Assembly (NCBI GenBank): GCA_964386865.1
Contig: CAYLUN010000016.1
Location: forward strand, 1-64,000
Length of the DNA stretch: 64,000 nt
Direction of reading: 5' to 3'
From: CAYLUN01 sp964386865
GTDB lineage: Bacteria > Verrucomicrobiota > Kiritimatiellia > RFP12 > UBA1067
The notes beneath the pieces were generated by a model. That model was not told the DNA's origin. It saw only the letters and a program-made list of their open reading frames with translations, and ran no database searches. Positions 34,440-47,300 of this stretch are shown here, in pieces (position 1 is the first letter of the stretch; each line of letters begins with the position of its first letter). Both the position numbers and the translations under genes were made by a program.

Positions 34440-34458
34440 AATCGCCCCGCGCGGAGAC

Positions 34459-36060
34459 TCACCGCTTCCGCCCCGGCAGCACCGTGTCGCGCGCCGTGCG
34501 CTTCGTTTCCGGATAATCCAGCGTGTAGTGCAGGCCGCGGCTCTCCCGGCGGCGCATGGCGCTGCGCACGATCAGCTCGCCGGCCAGCGCGAGGTTGCGC
34601 AGCTCCAGCGTGTCCGGCGTCACCAGATAGTCGAAATAGTACTGCCGGATCTCCTTCCGCAGGTTGCGGATGCGGCGGCGGGCGCGCTCCAAGCGCTTGT
34701 CGGTGCGAACGATGCCCACGTAGTCCCACATGCAGGTTCGGATTTCCATCCAGTTGTGCGCGACCATCACAGCCTCATCGCTGGCAACCGCGGTGCCATA
34801 CTCCCAGTCCGGAATGCTCAAGGGGTCGGGCAGCCGCTGCGGGTCGTTGACGAGCCGGCCGGCGGTCGCATACGCGCACACCAGCGCCTCGAGCAGCGAA
34901 TTGCTCGCGAGGCGGTTCGCGCCGTGCAGGCCCGTACACGCGGTCTCGCCCACGGCAAAGAGCCCGGGCAGCGTGGTGACGCCGTCGACCGTCGCCTGCA
35001 CGCCGCCGCAGCAGTAGTGCGCGGACGGCACGATGGGGATCAGATCCTTAGCCATGTCGATGCCGAACTTGAAGCAGGTGTCGTAGATGTTCGGGAACCG
35101 CTCGCGCAGATACGCTTTGGATTTGTGCCGGATGTCGAGGCAGCAGTACGGCGCGCCCGTGCGCTTCATCTCCGAGTCGATGGCGCGCGCCACGATGTCG
35201 CGCGGCGCGAGCGCGCCGCGCTCGTCGTACTTCTTCATGAACGGACGGCCCTCGGCGTCGACCAGCTCCGCGCCTTCGCCCCGCACCGCCTCGCTGATGA
35301 GGAAGCGCTTGGCCTGCGGGTGGTAGAGGCACGTCGGGTGGAACTGAATGAACTCCATGTTTTCGATGGCCGCGCCCGCGCGCCATGCAAGCGCCACGCC
35401 GTCGCCCGTCGCGATGTCCGGGTTGCACGTGTAGAGATACACCTTTCCGCACCCGCCCGTCGCCAGCACCGTACACGGCGTGCGCACCGCGTAAATTTCG
35501 CCCGTGCGCTGATCCAGCGCGTAGGCGCCCACGCACCGGTTCGGCCCCGGCTGCTTGAGCCACCCGGTGGTGATGAGGTCGATCACCATCGCGTGCTCGA
35601 CCGTTTGGATATTCGGATGCTTGAGCACGCGGTCGACGAGCACGGACTCGACGCGCTGCCCGGTGATGTCCCCCGCGTGCAGCACGCGGCGCTTCGAGTG
35701 TCCGCCTTCGCGGCCCAAGTCGTAGCCGGGCGCGCCGTCGCTGCGCGGGTTGAACTGAACCCCCAGCGCCTCCAGGTCGGCGATGCGAGCGGGCCCTCCC
35801 GACACCACGGCGCGCACGACGCCCTCGTCGCACAGCCCGGCGCCCGCGACCAGCGTGTCGCGCACGTGCTGCTCAAAGCTGTCGCCGGACTCCATGACGC
35901 AGGCGATCCCGCCCTGGGCCCGGTTCGTGTTGCAGTCGTCGAGCTTCTTTTTGGTCAGCAGCAGCACCCGCCCGTGCGGCGCCAGGTACAGCGCGCTCAT
36001 CAGGCCCGCGATGCCGCTGCCCACCACAAAGAAATCGCACGACTCGATTCGCATACCCAT
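34459..36060 (-). CDS. nadB: L-aspartate oxidase
   Basis: A 533-residue FAD enzyme that oxidises L-aspartate to iminoaspartate, the first step of de novo NAD synthesis. The N-terminal FAD-binding motif is 'VVGSGIAGLMSALYLA'; 'NTNRAQGGIACVM', 'GREGGHSKRRVLHAGD' and 'EFIQFHPTCLYHP' are substrate and flavin regions, and 'LFAVGETACTGLHGANRLAS' is a strong family signature. The C-terminal helical domain is complete. A GGAGAG site lies about eight bases before the ATG at 36060. queA follows closely. nadA and nadC are not present here. Confidence 0.95.
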   Translation of the reverse strand: MGMRIESCDFFVVGSGIAGLMSALYLAPHGRVLLLTKKKLDDCNTNRAQGGIACVMESGDSFEQHVRDTLVAGAGLCDEGVVRAVVSGGPARIADLEALGVQFNPRSDGAPGYDLGREGGHSKRRVLHAGDITGQRVESVLVDRVLKHPNIQTVEHAMVIDLITTGWLKQPGPNRCVGAYALDQRTGEIYAVRTPCTVLATGGCGKVYLYTCNPDIATGDGVALAWRAGAAIENMEFIQFHPTCLYHPQAKRFLISEAVRGEGAELVDAEGRPFMKKYDERGALAPRDIVARAIDSEMKRTGAPYCCLDIRHKSKAYLRERFPNIYDTCFKFGIDMAKDLIPIVPSAHYCCGGVQATVDGVTTLPGLFAVGETACTGLHGANRLASNSLLEALVCAYATAGRLVNDPQRLPDPLSIPDWEYGTAVASDEAVMVAHNWMEIRTCMWDYVGIVRTDKRLERARRRIRNLRKEIRQYYFDYLVTPDTLELRNLALAGELIVRSAMRRRESRGLHYTLDYPETKRTARDTVLPGRKR

Positions 36061-36147
36061 CGCATACTCTCCGCCACGTCAAGGCACCACGGTTCAAACA
36101 AAGACGCCACAGCATACCACCGATTCCGAATTCCTTAAAGACACCTT

Positions 36148-36176
36148 TTGAACCGGCGGCGGTTTTTTAGTATAGT
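36148..36176 (+). promoter_or_regulatory. Sigma70 promoter for argC-parB
   Basis: TTGAAC (36148-36153) and TATAGT (36171-36176) are separated by exactly 17 bases. The start would be near 36183, giving a leader of about 25 bases that includes the AGAAAGG ribosome site of argC. Confidence 0.7.
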
Positions 36177-36207
36177 GGCTGCGCGTGTTCTGACAGAAAG
36201 GTTTTCT

Positions 36208-37263
36208 ATGGTGCGTGTCAAAGTGGTTGGTGCGACGGGTTACGGCGGCGTGGGCATCACGGAGTTGGTTCTGCAGCACCCCGAAGCGAAGCTGGTGTCC
36301 TTGGTCGCGAGGGAGGACGTGGGGCAATCGATCGCGGCCGTCTATCCGCACCTCGAAGGGTTCTGTGACCTGCCGGTGCTGGCCGCTGATGACCCGCGCG
36401 CGGACGAACCCGCGGACGTGGTCTTCTTCGCCACGCCCGACAAGGTCGGCATGGCGTCCGCCCGAGCGGAACTCGCCAAGGGCGCCAAGGTCATCGACTA
36501 CAGCGGCGACTTCCGCTTCACAACGGCTGAGGCCTATGCGGACTACGCCACGCGCATCGGCAAAGAGCCCACCCACACCGCGCCCGACCTGCTCGGACGC
36601 AACGCGTACGGTCTTTCCGAGCTGCACCGCGACGAGATCCGCGCGGCCGACATCGTAGGCAACCCGGGCTGCTTTGCGTGCAGTTGCATCCTCGGCCTGG
36701 CGCCCGCCGCGAAGCACCGCCTCGTGGAGCCTTACAGCATTATCTGCGACTGCAAGACCGGCGTCTCCGGCGCGGGCAAGAAGGTGAACGCGGCCTACCA
36801 CTATCCGGCCCGCTACGAGCAGATGAACGCCTACAAGCTCGCGGGGCACCAGCACGTGTGCGAAGTCGAGCGCGAGCTGAGCCTGCAGGCGCAGACAGAT
36901 GTGAAGATCACCTTCACCGCGCAGGTCGTGCCGGTCTGCCGCGGCATCCTCTCCACCCTCTACGGCACGCTGACGAAGGCCGTCGCCGAAACGGAGCTGG
37001 TCGCCCTCTATCGCGAATTTTTCAAAGACAGCCCGTTTGTGCGCATTTACGGCAGCAACGCGAACATCGGCACGCTGAACGTGCGCGGCACGAATTTCTG
37101 TAACCTCGTTGTCAGCGTCGACGCGCGGGTGAATCGCCTGCGCATCGTGGCGCACATCGACAATCTCATGAAAGGGCAGGCCGGCTCGGCGCTGCAAAAC
37201 ATGAACCTGATGTTCGGCCTACCCGAAACCGCAGGCCTCAACCGTCCGGGAATCTACCCATGA
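36208..37263 (+). CDS. argC: N-acetyl-gamma-glutamyl-phosphate reductase
   Basis: About 351 residues from the ATG at 36208, which has an AGAAAGG site and a promoter placed to start just upstream; an ATG at 36148 falls within the -35 box and is discarded. The enzyme makes N-acetylglutamate semialdehyde in arginine synthesis. 'VVGATGYGGVGITELVLQHP' is the NADP-binding start, Cys155 in 'GNPGCFACSC' is the catalytic cysteine, and 'HQHVCEVERELS' and 'FTAQVVPVCRGILSTLY' are conserved. The stop overlaps the parB start by ATGA. No other arg gene is nearby. Confidence 0.93.
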   Translation: MVRVKVVGATGYGGVGITELVLQHPEAKLVSLVAREDVGQSIAAVYPHLEGFCDLPVLAADDPRADEPADVVFFATPDKVGMASARAELAKGAKVIDYSGDFRFTTAEAYADYATRIGKEPTHTAPDLLGRNAYGLSELHRDEIRAADIVGNPGCFACSCILGLAPAAKHRLVEPYSIICDCKTGVSGAGKKVNAAYHYPARYEQMNAYKLAGHQHVCEVERELSLQAQTDVKITFTAQVVPVCRGILSTLYGTLTKAVAETELVALYREFFKDSPFVRIYGSNANIGTLNVRGTNFCNLVVSVDARVNRLRIVAHIDNLMKGQAGSALQNMNLMFGLPETAGLNRPGIYP

Positions 37264-38324
37264 GCACCAAAAGTAAGTCCACACCCAAGAAGGCCGAGCA
37301 GCCGGCGCAAAAACATCCACCCGCGGCCGCCGCACACAAGCACCCCAAGCCAGGGCTCGGCCGCGGCTTGGGCGCGCTCATTGGCGCGCACGCGCACACC
37401 CAGAAGTCGGCCGCCGCCGCATCGTCCCAGCAACTTCCGGCCGGCGTGGCGGCCGCACCCGTCCAACCTGTGGCGGAGGCGCCTGCTCCCGCCGCACCCG
37501 GACATTCCGTTATCGATGTGCCAGTCGCTGAGATCGTCCGGTCGCCCTGGCAGCCACGCCAGAACTTCGACGAGGTGGCGCTGCGCGAGCTCGCCGAGTC
37601 CATCAAAGCCAACGGCGTCATCCAGCCGCTCATCTGCCGCAAGAACGCGGACAACCGCTACGAGCTGATCGCCGGCGAGCGCCGCCTTCGCGCCTCGATC
37701 GAGGCCCGCGTGCCCAAGGTGCCGGTCATCCTCGTCGACGCCGAAGACCGCCGCGCCGCCGAGATGGCCATCATCGAGAACATCCAGCGCCAGGACCTCA
37801 ACGTCATTGAGGAGGCCGAGGGCTATCGAACGCTGGCGGAAACCTTCAGCCTCACGCAACAGGACGTGGCAGACCGCGTGGGCAAAGCGCGGGCCAGCGT
37901 CGCCAACTCCCTCCGCCTGCTCGACCTGCCGGACGAGGTCAAACAGCTGATCGGCAGTGGCCTGCTCTCGACCGGCCACGCCAAAGTCCTCCTCGGGCTC
38001 ATCGATGCCACGGAGCAGACGATCCTCGGGCGCAAGTGCGTCACCGAAGACCTCACCGTGCGCACGCTGGAGAAGATCATCCAGCGCCGCAAGGCCGATG
38101 CCGATGGAGCAGACACCCGCCGCCCCGGCAAGCCCGACCTGCCCGAGAGTTACGTACGCGACTTGGCCGACCGCCTGCACAAGCACTTCGGCACGGCGAT
38201 CCGCCTCGCGCCCGGCGTGACGCACGCCAACGGCAGGCACACCAAGGGCGTGCTCGAGATCGACTTCTACGACAACGACGACCTCGACCGCATCCTGAGC
38301 CTGCTCGGGATCACGCTGGACTAA
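37260..38324 (+). CDS. parB: ParB/RepB/Spo0J-family partition protein
   Basis: A 354-residue DNA-binding protein. The N-terminal 'PGLGRGLGALIG' (31-42) is the conserved ParB segment known to contact ParA; a low-complexity Ala/Pro linker follows. The ParB/Srx CTPase domain has 'SPWQPRQNFDEVALRELAES' and the nucleotide-binding 'GERRLRA' (139-145) and 'IIENIQRQDLN'. A helix-turn-helix follows ('TQQDVADRVGKARASVANSL'), and the C-terminus 'GVLEIDFYDNDDLDRIL' should dimerise. It overlaps argC by ATGA, so it is cotranscribed with a biosynthetic gene. No parA lies beside it, and I found no clear parS cluster by eye. Confidence 0.93.
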   Translation: MSTKSKSTPKKAEQPAQKHPPAAAAHKHPKPGLGRGLGALIGAHAHTQKSAAAASSQQLPAGVAAAPVQPVAEAPAPAAPGHSVIDVPVAEIVRSPWQPRQNFDEVALRELAESIKANGVIQPLICRKNADNRYELIAGERRLRASIEARVPKVPVILVDAEDRRAAEMAIIENIQRQDLNVIEEAEGYRTLAETFSLTQQDVADRVGKARASVANSLRLLDLPDEVKQLIGSGLLSTGHAKVLLGLIDATEQTILGRKCVTEDLTVRTLEKIIQRRKADADGADTRRPGKPDLPESYVRDLADRLHKHFGTAIRLAPGVTHANGRHTKGVLEIDFYDNDDLDRILSLLGITLD

Positions 38325-38349
38325 ACGGTCAAACACATTTTGTGAACGT

Positions 38350-41300
38350 TTACGGCTGGAGCGGCGTGCTCACGCTTACACGGTAAAAGGCCTGCGGCAT
38401 GCTCTCAAGCATCCGCACCAGCACCTGCGTGCGGTTCGAGACCGCCACGATAGGTTCGCTCACCGTCAACCACACCCCCGTAACTGCCGGTGCGACCTGG
38501 ATCACGTAGGCCTTGTTGCTGACGCTCTGGAAGGCGATCGGCAGGTAGCCGTGGTCATTTGTCCGAACCGCACGTCCGAGCGCCGTCATTCGCAAGACGG
38601 AGGCGGGGTTGGCCGGATCCGTCCCCGCGCAATACTCCTGCCAGTTCAGCAGACCGTCACAGTCGGCATCCGTCGTTTCAGCCGCATTGAAGTCGTTCGT
38701 CCAACCGTGCTGCGCCAGCCACCACTCCGGCGTGCCCCTCGTGGCCAGGTTCTCGCCGAACAGCGCCGAGAGCAGGTACGGTTGATTCATGGTCAGAGAA
38801 AGCGGGTTCAAGGCGGAAGTCACCGTGCCCGTCCACGCCACAAAATGATAGTAGTTGCTGGGCTGGGCTGTGACACCAGGCGCGCACCCTCTGGCAAACC
38901 AGCCGCTCCCGGGGGTCACGGTTCCTGGCCCGCCAGCGGCGACGTCTAGCCAGTAATTCGTCTGCCAGAGCCAGTTCAGTGACGCATTGTTGGTCAGAGG
39001 AAACGTCAGAGATAAACCGCTGCCGCTGACCGGGGCGTTCCCCGCCATCGTCCACCCCTCGCAAACATATTGCGTTCCCTGACCTTCCGACACCGCCGCA
39101 TTCGTGAGCGCGCACGTTACCTCCGTGCCATAGGGGAAACTGTTTGTGACGCAAACCTTCGTCCCGTTGTTCGTCGCATAGAGCGGATGCACGGCACCGC
39201 AGGAATTGAAGACGGCATTCGATGCCATGTTCAGCCACGTAGCCCAGAGCCAGTTGCCTGAACGTTTCGAGCCTGAGGCACGGACCTCGTCGACAAGGCC
39301 ATTGTGATACTGGCTCGGGGAGTTTCCGTAGCCAATATACTCGCCGACCGTCTGGCCGCTTATCTTGACGGTGCATTCCAAAATCTTACGCCCATCCACA
39401 TAGACGGCGGTGCCATTGCTGACATTGTTCTGATAGGAGAAGGCGACGTGATGCCATGCGCCGTCCGCGATAGCAAACCCCGTGTTGCGTCCGACCGAAT
39501 TCCCCCAGTCATAGACGATCAGACTCCTGTTGGAGATGAACATGCCGTAGGCAAGCTGCTTACATACAATAGCCCGGTACGTGCTGTCGTTCGCGCTGGT
39601 CGCAATCCACGCCTCCAGCGTCCCGACTGTATTCTGCAGGCTCGCAGCGTTCCCGCAGTTGATGTACTTCGAACTGCCGTTGAGGCTGACGGCACCGCCG
39701 ACCTTACCGGCAATAAGATCACCGCCGACCATATTCTGGCAGGCCCCGTGATTCGCGTTGGTCGTACTGTCGCGCATCTGCGGCGACGTATTCGCGGGAC
39801 TCTCCTGTAAGTGCCAGACACCCTTGAACCCGCCTTCCCACACCGCACCGTTCGTCGCGGAGGAAGGCGCGGACTGCCCATTCGTCATCCAGTACGCCCT
39901 GATGTAATCGTTGCTGCTTGAGAGTTCCGGCACCTGAACCCAGACATAGGAGTTGCCGTTCGTGTTCCACTCCTCGATCTCGTAATTGAGGTCTCGGAGA
40001 CCGGCCGCGTCCGTAAACCGCAGGACTCCGGCGTTGGTGGTTGCGAACCCCGCGTAGCTGAAGCCAACGATGTTCGTGCTGAGGACGACGAGCGCCGGGA
40101 AGTTGGTGAGCGTTTCACTTTTCGTGTAGCCCGGGAAGCCGATCTCCATACCGAAACCTACGGGTAAAGACCACTGGAGTCCGCCATGCGCCGACCTCAT
40201 GACAAGTTCCTGCTCGTCGAGTGAGAAACAGGCGGTGATCGCCCGTGGCCGATCAACAGCATACGAGATTTTGTTGCTGGAAACGGAGCAGCCGTTGGTG
40301 TCGCCGCTCCAGCGGTCGAAATGCCAATGGGCTAAAGACGTCGCCGTGACAACCACGTTACTGCCCAGGAGATACCATCCTCCCGGAACATCCACCGCGC
40401 CCATTCCGCTGACCGACACGTCCAGTCGAGGCGAATAGCGGACTTCGTCCAACCAGCCGGCGTCAGAGCCAGAGGAGGAACTGCCGTCTTTACTGTACTG
40501 CCAGCGCAACGTGTGAACGCCTACGGGTATTGCGTTAGTCTGCACCTGCCAGTCGACGTTCCCGGAAATCCGGCCTGTCTGTAGAACACCATCCATATAG
40601 AGAGCCAGCCAGTCAAAGTTGCCCTCCGATGATACTTTCCGCCAGTAAGTGAGCAAGGCTGGGCCTTGCATGACGGTTTCAAGCCAGGACGTCTGACTGT
40701 TGTTGATGTCTCCGCTCTGGGCCGCCATCCCGCCGTCATGCGTCACACTCATCTGCGCGAACCAAGGCGCGTTTCCGCCTGTAGTCCAAACCAAGGCCAC
40801 AGCATTGACCGGCCACCCTAAATCCAACACCATCTGCCAGTTCCAAATGAGCGAAGAGGCACGGGTAATCGTCGCCGTCACGCTGGTGCCTGTTCCGCTC
40901 GACGGCACGCTGCCCGTCCCGCTCCAACCCGTGCAGACGTACTGCGTGCCGCCCCCGAGATCCACAGGCGAGCCCTGAACCGCGCACGGCACGGAACTGC
41001 CGTATGCGAACCAGTTGGTTCCGCGTTCCGGCGCGACCGCGCCCCACGCGGAACTCACGGCCAGCGGATAGGTGGTGGCGTCGCTCTCAAACGTGGCCTG
41101 GATGCTCCGCGCCTGACTCATGGCTACCATGACCGGATTGCTGTACTGGCTCTGGGCTGGCACGTCGCCGGCCCACCCCGCGAAGTGATAGCCGCTGTCC
41201 GGAATCGCTGTGGCGAGCGCGACACTCCCTCGGTTGTACCAGCCGTTGGTTGAAACCGCACCGCCGTTCAAACCGGACGTTGCGCTGAACCAGTACTGCG

Positions 41301-44300
41301 TCTTCCACGACCAGGCGATCGTAGAGACGTTCGTCAGGGTGACCATGACGTTCGTGTCTGCGCCGCTCGCCGGCACGCTGCCCGTGCCACGCCAACCGGA
41401 GCAGACATACTGCGTCGACACGCCGCTCAACACCGGAGAGTCAAGCACCGAACAAGGCACGTAGGAAAGGTAGTCATACGTGTTTGTTCCTCGCGGAGGC
41501 GTCACGGTGCCGTAAAGCGAACTGACGACCAGAGGTATCTGCAAAGCCTGAATATAGTTCGTCTTCACGACCGCGCAGGTCTCGCCCGCATCCGTATACG
41601 CCGTGACCCGCACCGAGTAGAACCGGGCGCCCAGATAGGTGTTGGTGACGGGCTGCGCCCCGACGCTCGCCAGGTCGTTGGACGCGTCGTCATTGAAGTC
41701 CCATTGGAAGCGGAGGCCGGCCAGATCGGCGCCGGTGGCGAGCGGCGTGAAAACCACCGCGAGCGGCTCGGGCCCTTGGCGCGGACTGGCCGTGAAATCG
41801 CAGGCCAGCACGCCGACCTCATACGCGCCCATGTCCACACTCCCGCCAGCGATACGCGAATGACCATCCAAATCCATCACGCCAAACATCACGCCCTGAT
41901 TCATCCCTGTGTTGACGCATGGCGAGTTGGTGGTCAGCCGATAATTGCCCTCCGCGGCATTCATGAACAGCGGGTTAACCGAAATATTGCCTCCGCCTGT
42001 AACCGCAGGCGTTATGCAGCAATTGGAATACGAGTAGACCGAACCGTTCTCGTAGTTGTTGACGGAGTTGAAATACACAATCGAGTTGATGATCGCTGAG
42101 TTTTGGCAGTACAAACCGCCGCCGTGCGTACCCGCTGACGTACCCGAATTTCCTGTGATCGTGCAGTTCCGAGTAACACCGCTATCGATACAGTATGCTC
42201 CACCTCCAGCGCCGGCACTGTTGCCAGAGATGAGGCAGTTCTCCAATCGGGATCCATTGCCGCAATAGACTCCGCCGCCCAACCCATACGTGCCGGTTCT
42301 ATTGCCACGAATAATGCTGTTCCGTATCTGGCCACCGCCGGTCAGATATACGCCGCCGCCGCTGTCGGAGGCGTAACCGCCCGTAATCGTCAGGCCTTCA
42401 ACGACGGCGTTCGAGTGGGTCAGATAGAAGCAGCGTACGTATCTTGCCGGATACCCGCCGTCCACCACCGTCGTCGCAGGACCGTTCACGCTACGCACCG
42501 CGATGCCGTTGTTGACGACGATCTGGCTGCTGACCTGATAGACGCCGTTACTGACCAGCACGACGGAGCCGTCGCCGCCTGCGTTCACAGCCGACTGAAT
42601 GTCGCGGGCGGCCGTAAGCCAGTTGGTATAGGGGAAACTGGGATTACCGCTCAGGGAGACGTAGATCACGCTGGCAGGAAGACGGGTGGGCTCCACGCGG
42701 GGGCCGGTATGCCAGGTGACCGGAGCGCCGGTCGCCGGGGCGCCGCCGCTGTCCTGCGCGGCAAAGGCGTATTCGTAGTCGTCGCCGCCGACCAGCGTGG
42801 AGATCGCATAGGAGTAGGTTTTGCCATCCGCGTAGTTCAGATCGCCGCTGTCGGCTGCGGTCATGGCGAACGGGCTGCCGGGAATCTCCGCCCCGCTCTT
42901 GCGGATCAGCAACTGCGGGAAACCGGACAACGGAGCGTCATCGTCCGCGTCCGAATATGTGACGCGGAAGGTGAAGGTCGCCAGCCCCTGCACGCCGCCG
43001 TCGGGCGAAACACCGCCGCTCTCATAGCCCCACTCGCCAGTCCATGCCAGCGTCGGCGAAGCCCCTTTGTTGTCCACCGCGTAAACCCGCGGAGTGACGT
43101 TTGTCAAGGCTGGCACTGAATCCGAGACCACCCGAAACAGGTACTGCGTACCACTCTCGACCGTGCGGCTGTCCCACCAACAGGAGCCGGCATTGTAGGG
43201 TAGGCCCGTCGCTCCTTGCACCGGCGCCCAACTCAGACCGGCATCCGCGCTGTAGTCGAGATGAACCGTTTCAGCCGAGTCCCAGTCCGCGCCTGGCGCG
43301 ACCCAACGCAGAGGTTCCCAGGCGTGGAGCGGCTCCCGGTTGCCGACAGTTGTCATCAGAAGCCAGCGACCCGGCGTCTGCGAGGCCTGCTCCGTCCCGC
43401 CAAAGGCGCCCAAATTGACGCGACCGCCGTTCGGCGTCGGTTCTGTTCCAGCAGCCTGCGCCGGATCACCGGCGTCCAAACCCGGGCTGTCCGTGCCGTC
43501 CGCCAACCACACGCCCGCATGATAGCTGCCAACGGTACTTTGCAGATGAAAGTCATCGCCGGACGGATCAACGAACAAGGGAGCATGTTCCATGCTATTG
43601 GGGTCGCCGCCCGTCGCTTTCCGCCAGCGGGCCAGCGTCGTGATGTTTGTGCCCTGACACCAGCCGACATAGGCTCCATTGGCGACAAAGATGTCGTTGT
43701 AGTCGGATCGAGCGGCGGTCGAACCGTTGACCCACCACGCCATATCGCCGAGGCCGTCCGCGCAAACGATGTTGTTGACGGCCACGTAACCCGCAGACTG
43801 CGAGAAGCTCAGACCGTAGCGCCCATTCCCGAAGAGTGTGCAGTTACGCACAGTGACCGAGGAACCGCCCTGGATCCGGATCCCGTTGCCTCCGACGGGG
43901 TCAACGGTCTGACGCGTAAGACAGTATTCGAGCACTGGTGACACGCACCCGTTGACCAGTACCCCGGAATACAGGTTGCCGAACGCCTCGCACCGGCTCA
44001 GACGGCACCCCTTGCCACTCTGCAAGACGACGCCGTTATACGCCCCCGTTACGCGCATCCAACACTGGGGAACCCCCGGACGGTTGGTCACAGTCGCAGT
44101 CCGTATGACGACATTGCTCGCGCCGCTCACATGCCAGCCATAGCAACCGGAGTTCGTGTCGCCGCGGTTGACGGCGACTCCAAATGGTGACGCCTCGAAA
44201 ACCACCGGCGAAGCGCTCGTTCCGCCGTTTGCCGCGAGAACCACGATGTTGCTGGTCAAGTTGTAAACGCCCGTGTCGATTCGAACCACGTCTCCGGGCA

Positions 44301-47300
44301 CGAGGGCATAGGCGGCCAGCACCGCCTGTACCGTGCCCTTGGGGGTCGCGGGGCTGGTTCCGTCGTTGGCGTCGTCGCCCGGTGCCGTACACCACGCGTC
44401 GTTCGTGATCGACGTGTCGTTGACGAAGTACGCGCCGCCAGCACTGATCGTGAAGTCGGCATCGCATACGTCCCACACGTTGGAGTCCTGATCGCTGACC
44501 ACCTTCACGCGGCAATGGGTTCCGGTCGGCGCGGAGTAAACGTCCCACGCGAAAAGCTGCGCCTGCGCGGGCAGGGCCGCTCCGCCAGCGATGGCGATCC
44601 AGTTCGTGCCGCTGTCGGCGGAGAACAGCAGGCTCACGGTATCCCCGTCAGCCCACCCCTGATGCGCGACGTTCCACGCGATCGTCCGAACACCCTTCCA
44701 CGCTTCGCCACCGTTAGGCGCCACAAGGGTGACTTTGCCCCCGGCCGGGCTCTTGGAGGCCTCCGACGTGCCGCCATAGGCCCCGACATTTCTGACACCG
44801 CCGTTCGGCTCCGGCTCATCCCCCACCGGATCGGACGGGCTCCCCGCGTCAAGGCACGGGCTGCTCACCGCGTCATTGGTCCAGCCCTGCGCCGCCGGAT
44901 CCCACCTGCCACCAGCGGACAGGAGGTGAAAATCGCCGGCCGAGGGATCGGCGAAACATGCAGGCCCACTCGCGCTGTGGCTTTCCTTTCCCAACCCGGA
45001 CTGCCAAGCGGACAAGGTCGGGTATGACCCGGCCCACGACGCCACACCTGCGGTTCCCGTCGTGTCGTACACGTTGTAGTCGGAGTAGACGATGTTGACC
45101 TTGCTTTGGGCCGACTGGAGACACCAGCCGGAGTCTTGGGAGAAGACGTTGTTGCGGAAGGTCAGGTTAGGCTGGGACGTGGACCCCGCATACGCGTAGC
45201 AGAAGCCGGCCACAAGGTTGCCGCTGAACGTGTTGTTGATCACGAAAAGCGTCATCGGGTTGGCGAAGACGCCGTAACTGTTGTTTACGATAACGCAGTT
45301 CGCGACCTGTAGGTTCGAGCCGCCGGCGGCGCGGACTCCGTTGACACAGTCCGTGATGCGGCATTGACTGACAATGCAGTCGGTTGACGGGACTCCATAA
45401 ACGCCATGCTCGGCATGCCGAATACCGATCCGTTCGAGCCGGACGAGGCCGCAGCCCGCCAACCGGATCGCCGCGCATCCGTTGGAGGGAGAGTTGCGAT
45501 CCAGAATGGTACCCTCGGCGTGGGTGGACCCGCAGAGGGTAACGTAACCGCCCGAGGCGCCACCGTCCGCGGCCGTCACGACGACATCGTTGGTCAGCAT
45601 GTACAGGCCGGTGTCCACGTAGACCGTCTCACCAGGCGCGAGGTCATAGACGTCTAGGATGGACTGGATCGTCGCCTTCGGCGTGGCAGCGGACAGGCCA
45701 TCGTTAGCGTCGTCGCCGGGCGCGGCGCAGTAGACGTCGCCAGTGGTGGTCGCGTCGTTGACATAATAGTCGATCACGTGATTATATATCGTGAAGTTGC
45801 CGCTGCTGGCGGCCCACACGCTCGCGTCCTGATTGCACGTCGCGCGTATTCGATAAAATGGACGGGAAGGCAGGGAAGCGGTGTCCCAAGCGAACGCGCC
45901 GGAGGACCACTCACAGCCAGTTGCACCGGCGATTGGAATCCAGGTGCCGCCAGCGTCGGCGGAATACTCAAGCCGGATACTGTCCCCGTTTTGCCAGCCG
46001 CTGCCGAAGGCGCGCCAACAGATCTCCCGCCTCCCCATCCAGACCTCTCCTCCACCGGGCGCCCAGAGCGCCAGCTCACGCGTCCCCGCCGGCGTTTTCG
46101 ACGCGCAACGCGTGCCTCCGTAAGCGCCGATGTTGATCTGTCCGCCGTTCGGAGCCGGCTCCTCGCCCACAGGATCAGCCGGGTCGCCCGCGTCCAGACA
46201 CGGGCTGGCACACGAGTCGTTAAGCCAAGCACGGGGGTCTGACGACGGCAAGCCGCTACTCGGATCGTATCGCCCAGCCGTGGAACGCAGGTGGAAGTCA
46301 TTGCTCGAGACGTTGGCGAACAGAGGGTCGACGCCCGTGCTGTGGCGGTCGAACACCCAGCCCTGACGCGCCATGCCGTCCGCCCACTCTTCGACGCTGG
46401 CATAAGACTGTTCATTCCCTCCTCCGTACATCCACATGCCAACCACCGCGCCGCTGGTGGCGAGCAGCACGTTGTAATCGGATTCGCCGAGCACATCGAT
46501 GTTCCCGTTATACAGGCAGTATTTCCCGCCGCCTTGCGCACGGATAATGTTATTCTTAACCGTGATTGAATGAAATTCAAAATAGTACGCGCCGTTTATA
46601 TCGGTCGTAATTCCGCTCCCGCTGCTCCAGATCGTGTTGTTGATGACCGCGGTACCGGAACGGGCATAGATGCCCAAGGCATGCCCGCAAAGGACGTTGT
46701 TCTGAACCACGTTCCCGTATTCCGTCACGATGCCTGTTCCGCTTGATCCCGGGCCGATACAGACGTTGTTCTTGGCCGTACAGTAGGCTCCGCTAAAGCT
46801 GATTCCAGCCCCCCCTTTCAGCGTCAGGCTATCGACCTCCACATACGAGCCGACGACGGACAGCGCCGTCATACTTGCGGTCGCGGTTTGGAAGACCGTT
46901 CCTCTGGTCGACCCCTGGATCCGAATAGGCGCAACAGCGCTTCCCTGATGGCGGACGTCAGCCGTGAGTCCGGCGCTCAGGGGGTAGTAGCCGGTGTCAA
47001 GGTAGAGCAGGTCGCCGGGCTTGAGGTCGTAGGCCGTGAGAATGGCCTGCGCCGTTGCCTTGGGGGTGACAGGGCTCCGCCCGTCATTCGCGTCATTTCC
47101 GACGGCTGCGCAATAGACATCGTCGTTGGTAGAGCCGTCGTTGACGTAGTACCTCGAGCCTCCGTTCACCACGCTGAAGGAGGCTTGACTCTGATCCCAG
47201 AGGCCAGGCTCGGCCAAGGAGGTGAGGCGCAAGCGGGCCGACCAGCAATTGGTGTGGCGCGTGGTGTCCCAAGCCCACTGTCCGGCGTCAACGGAGACGG

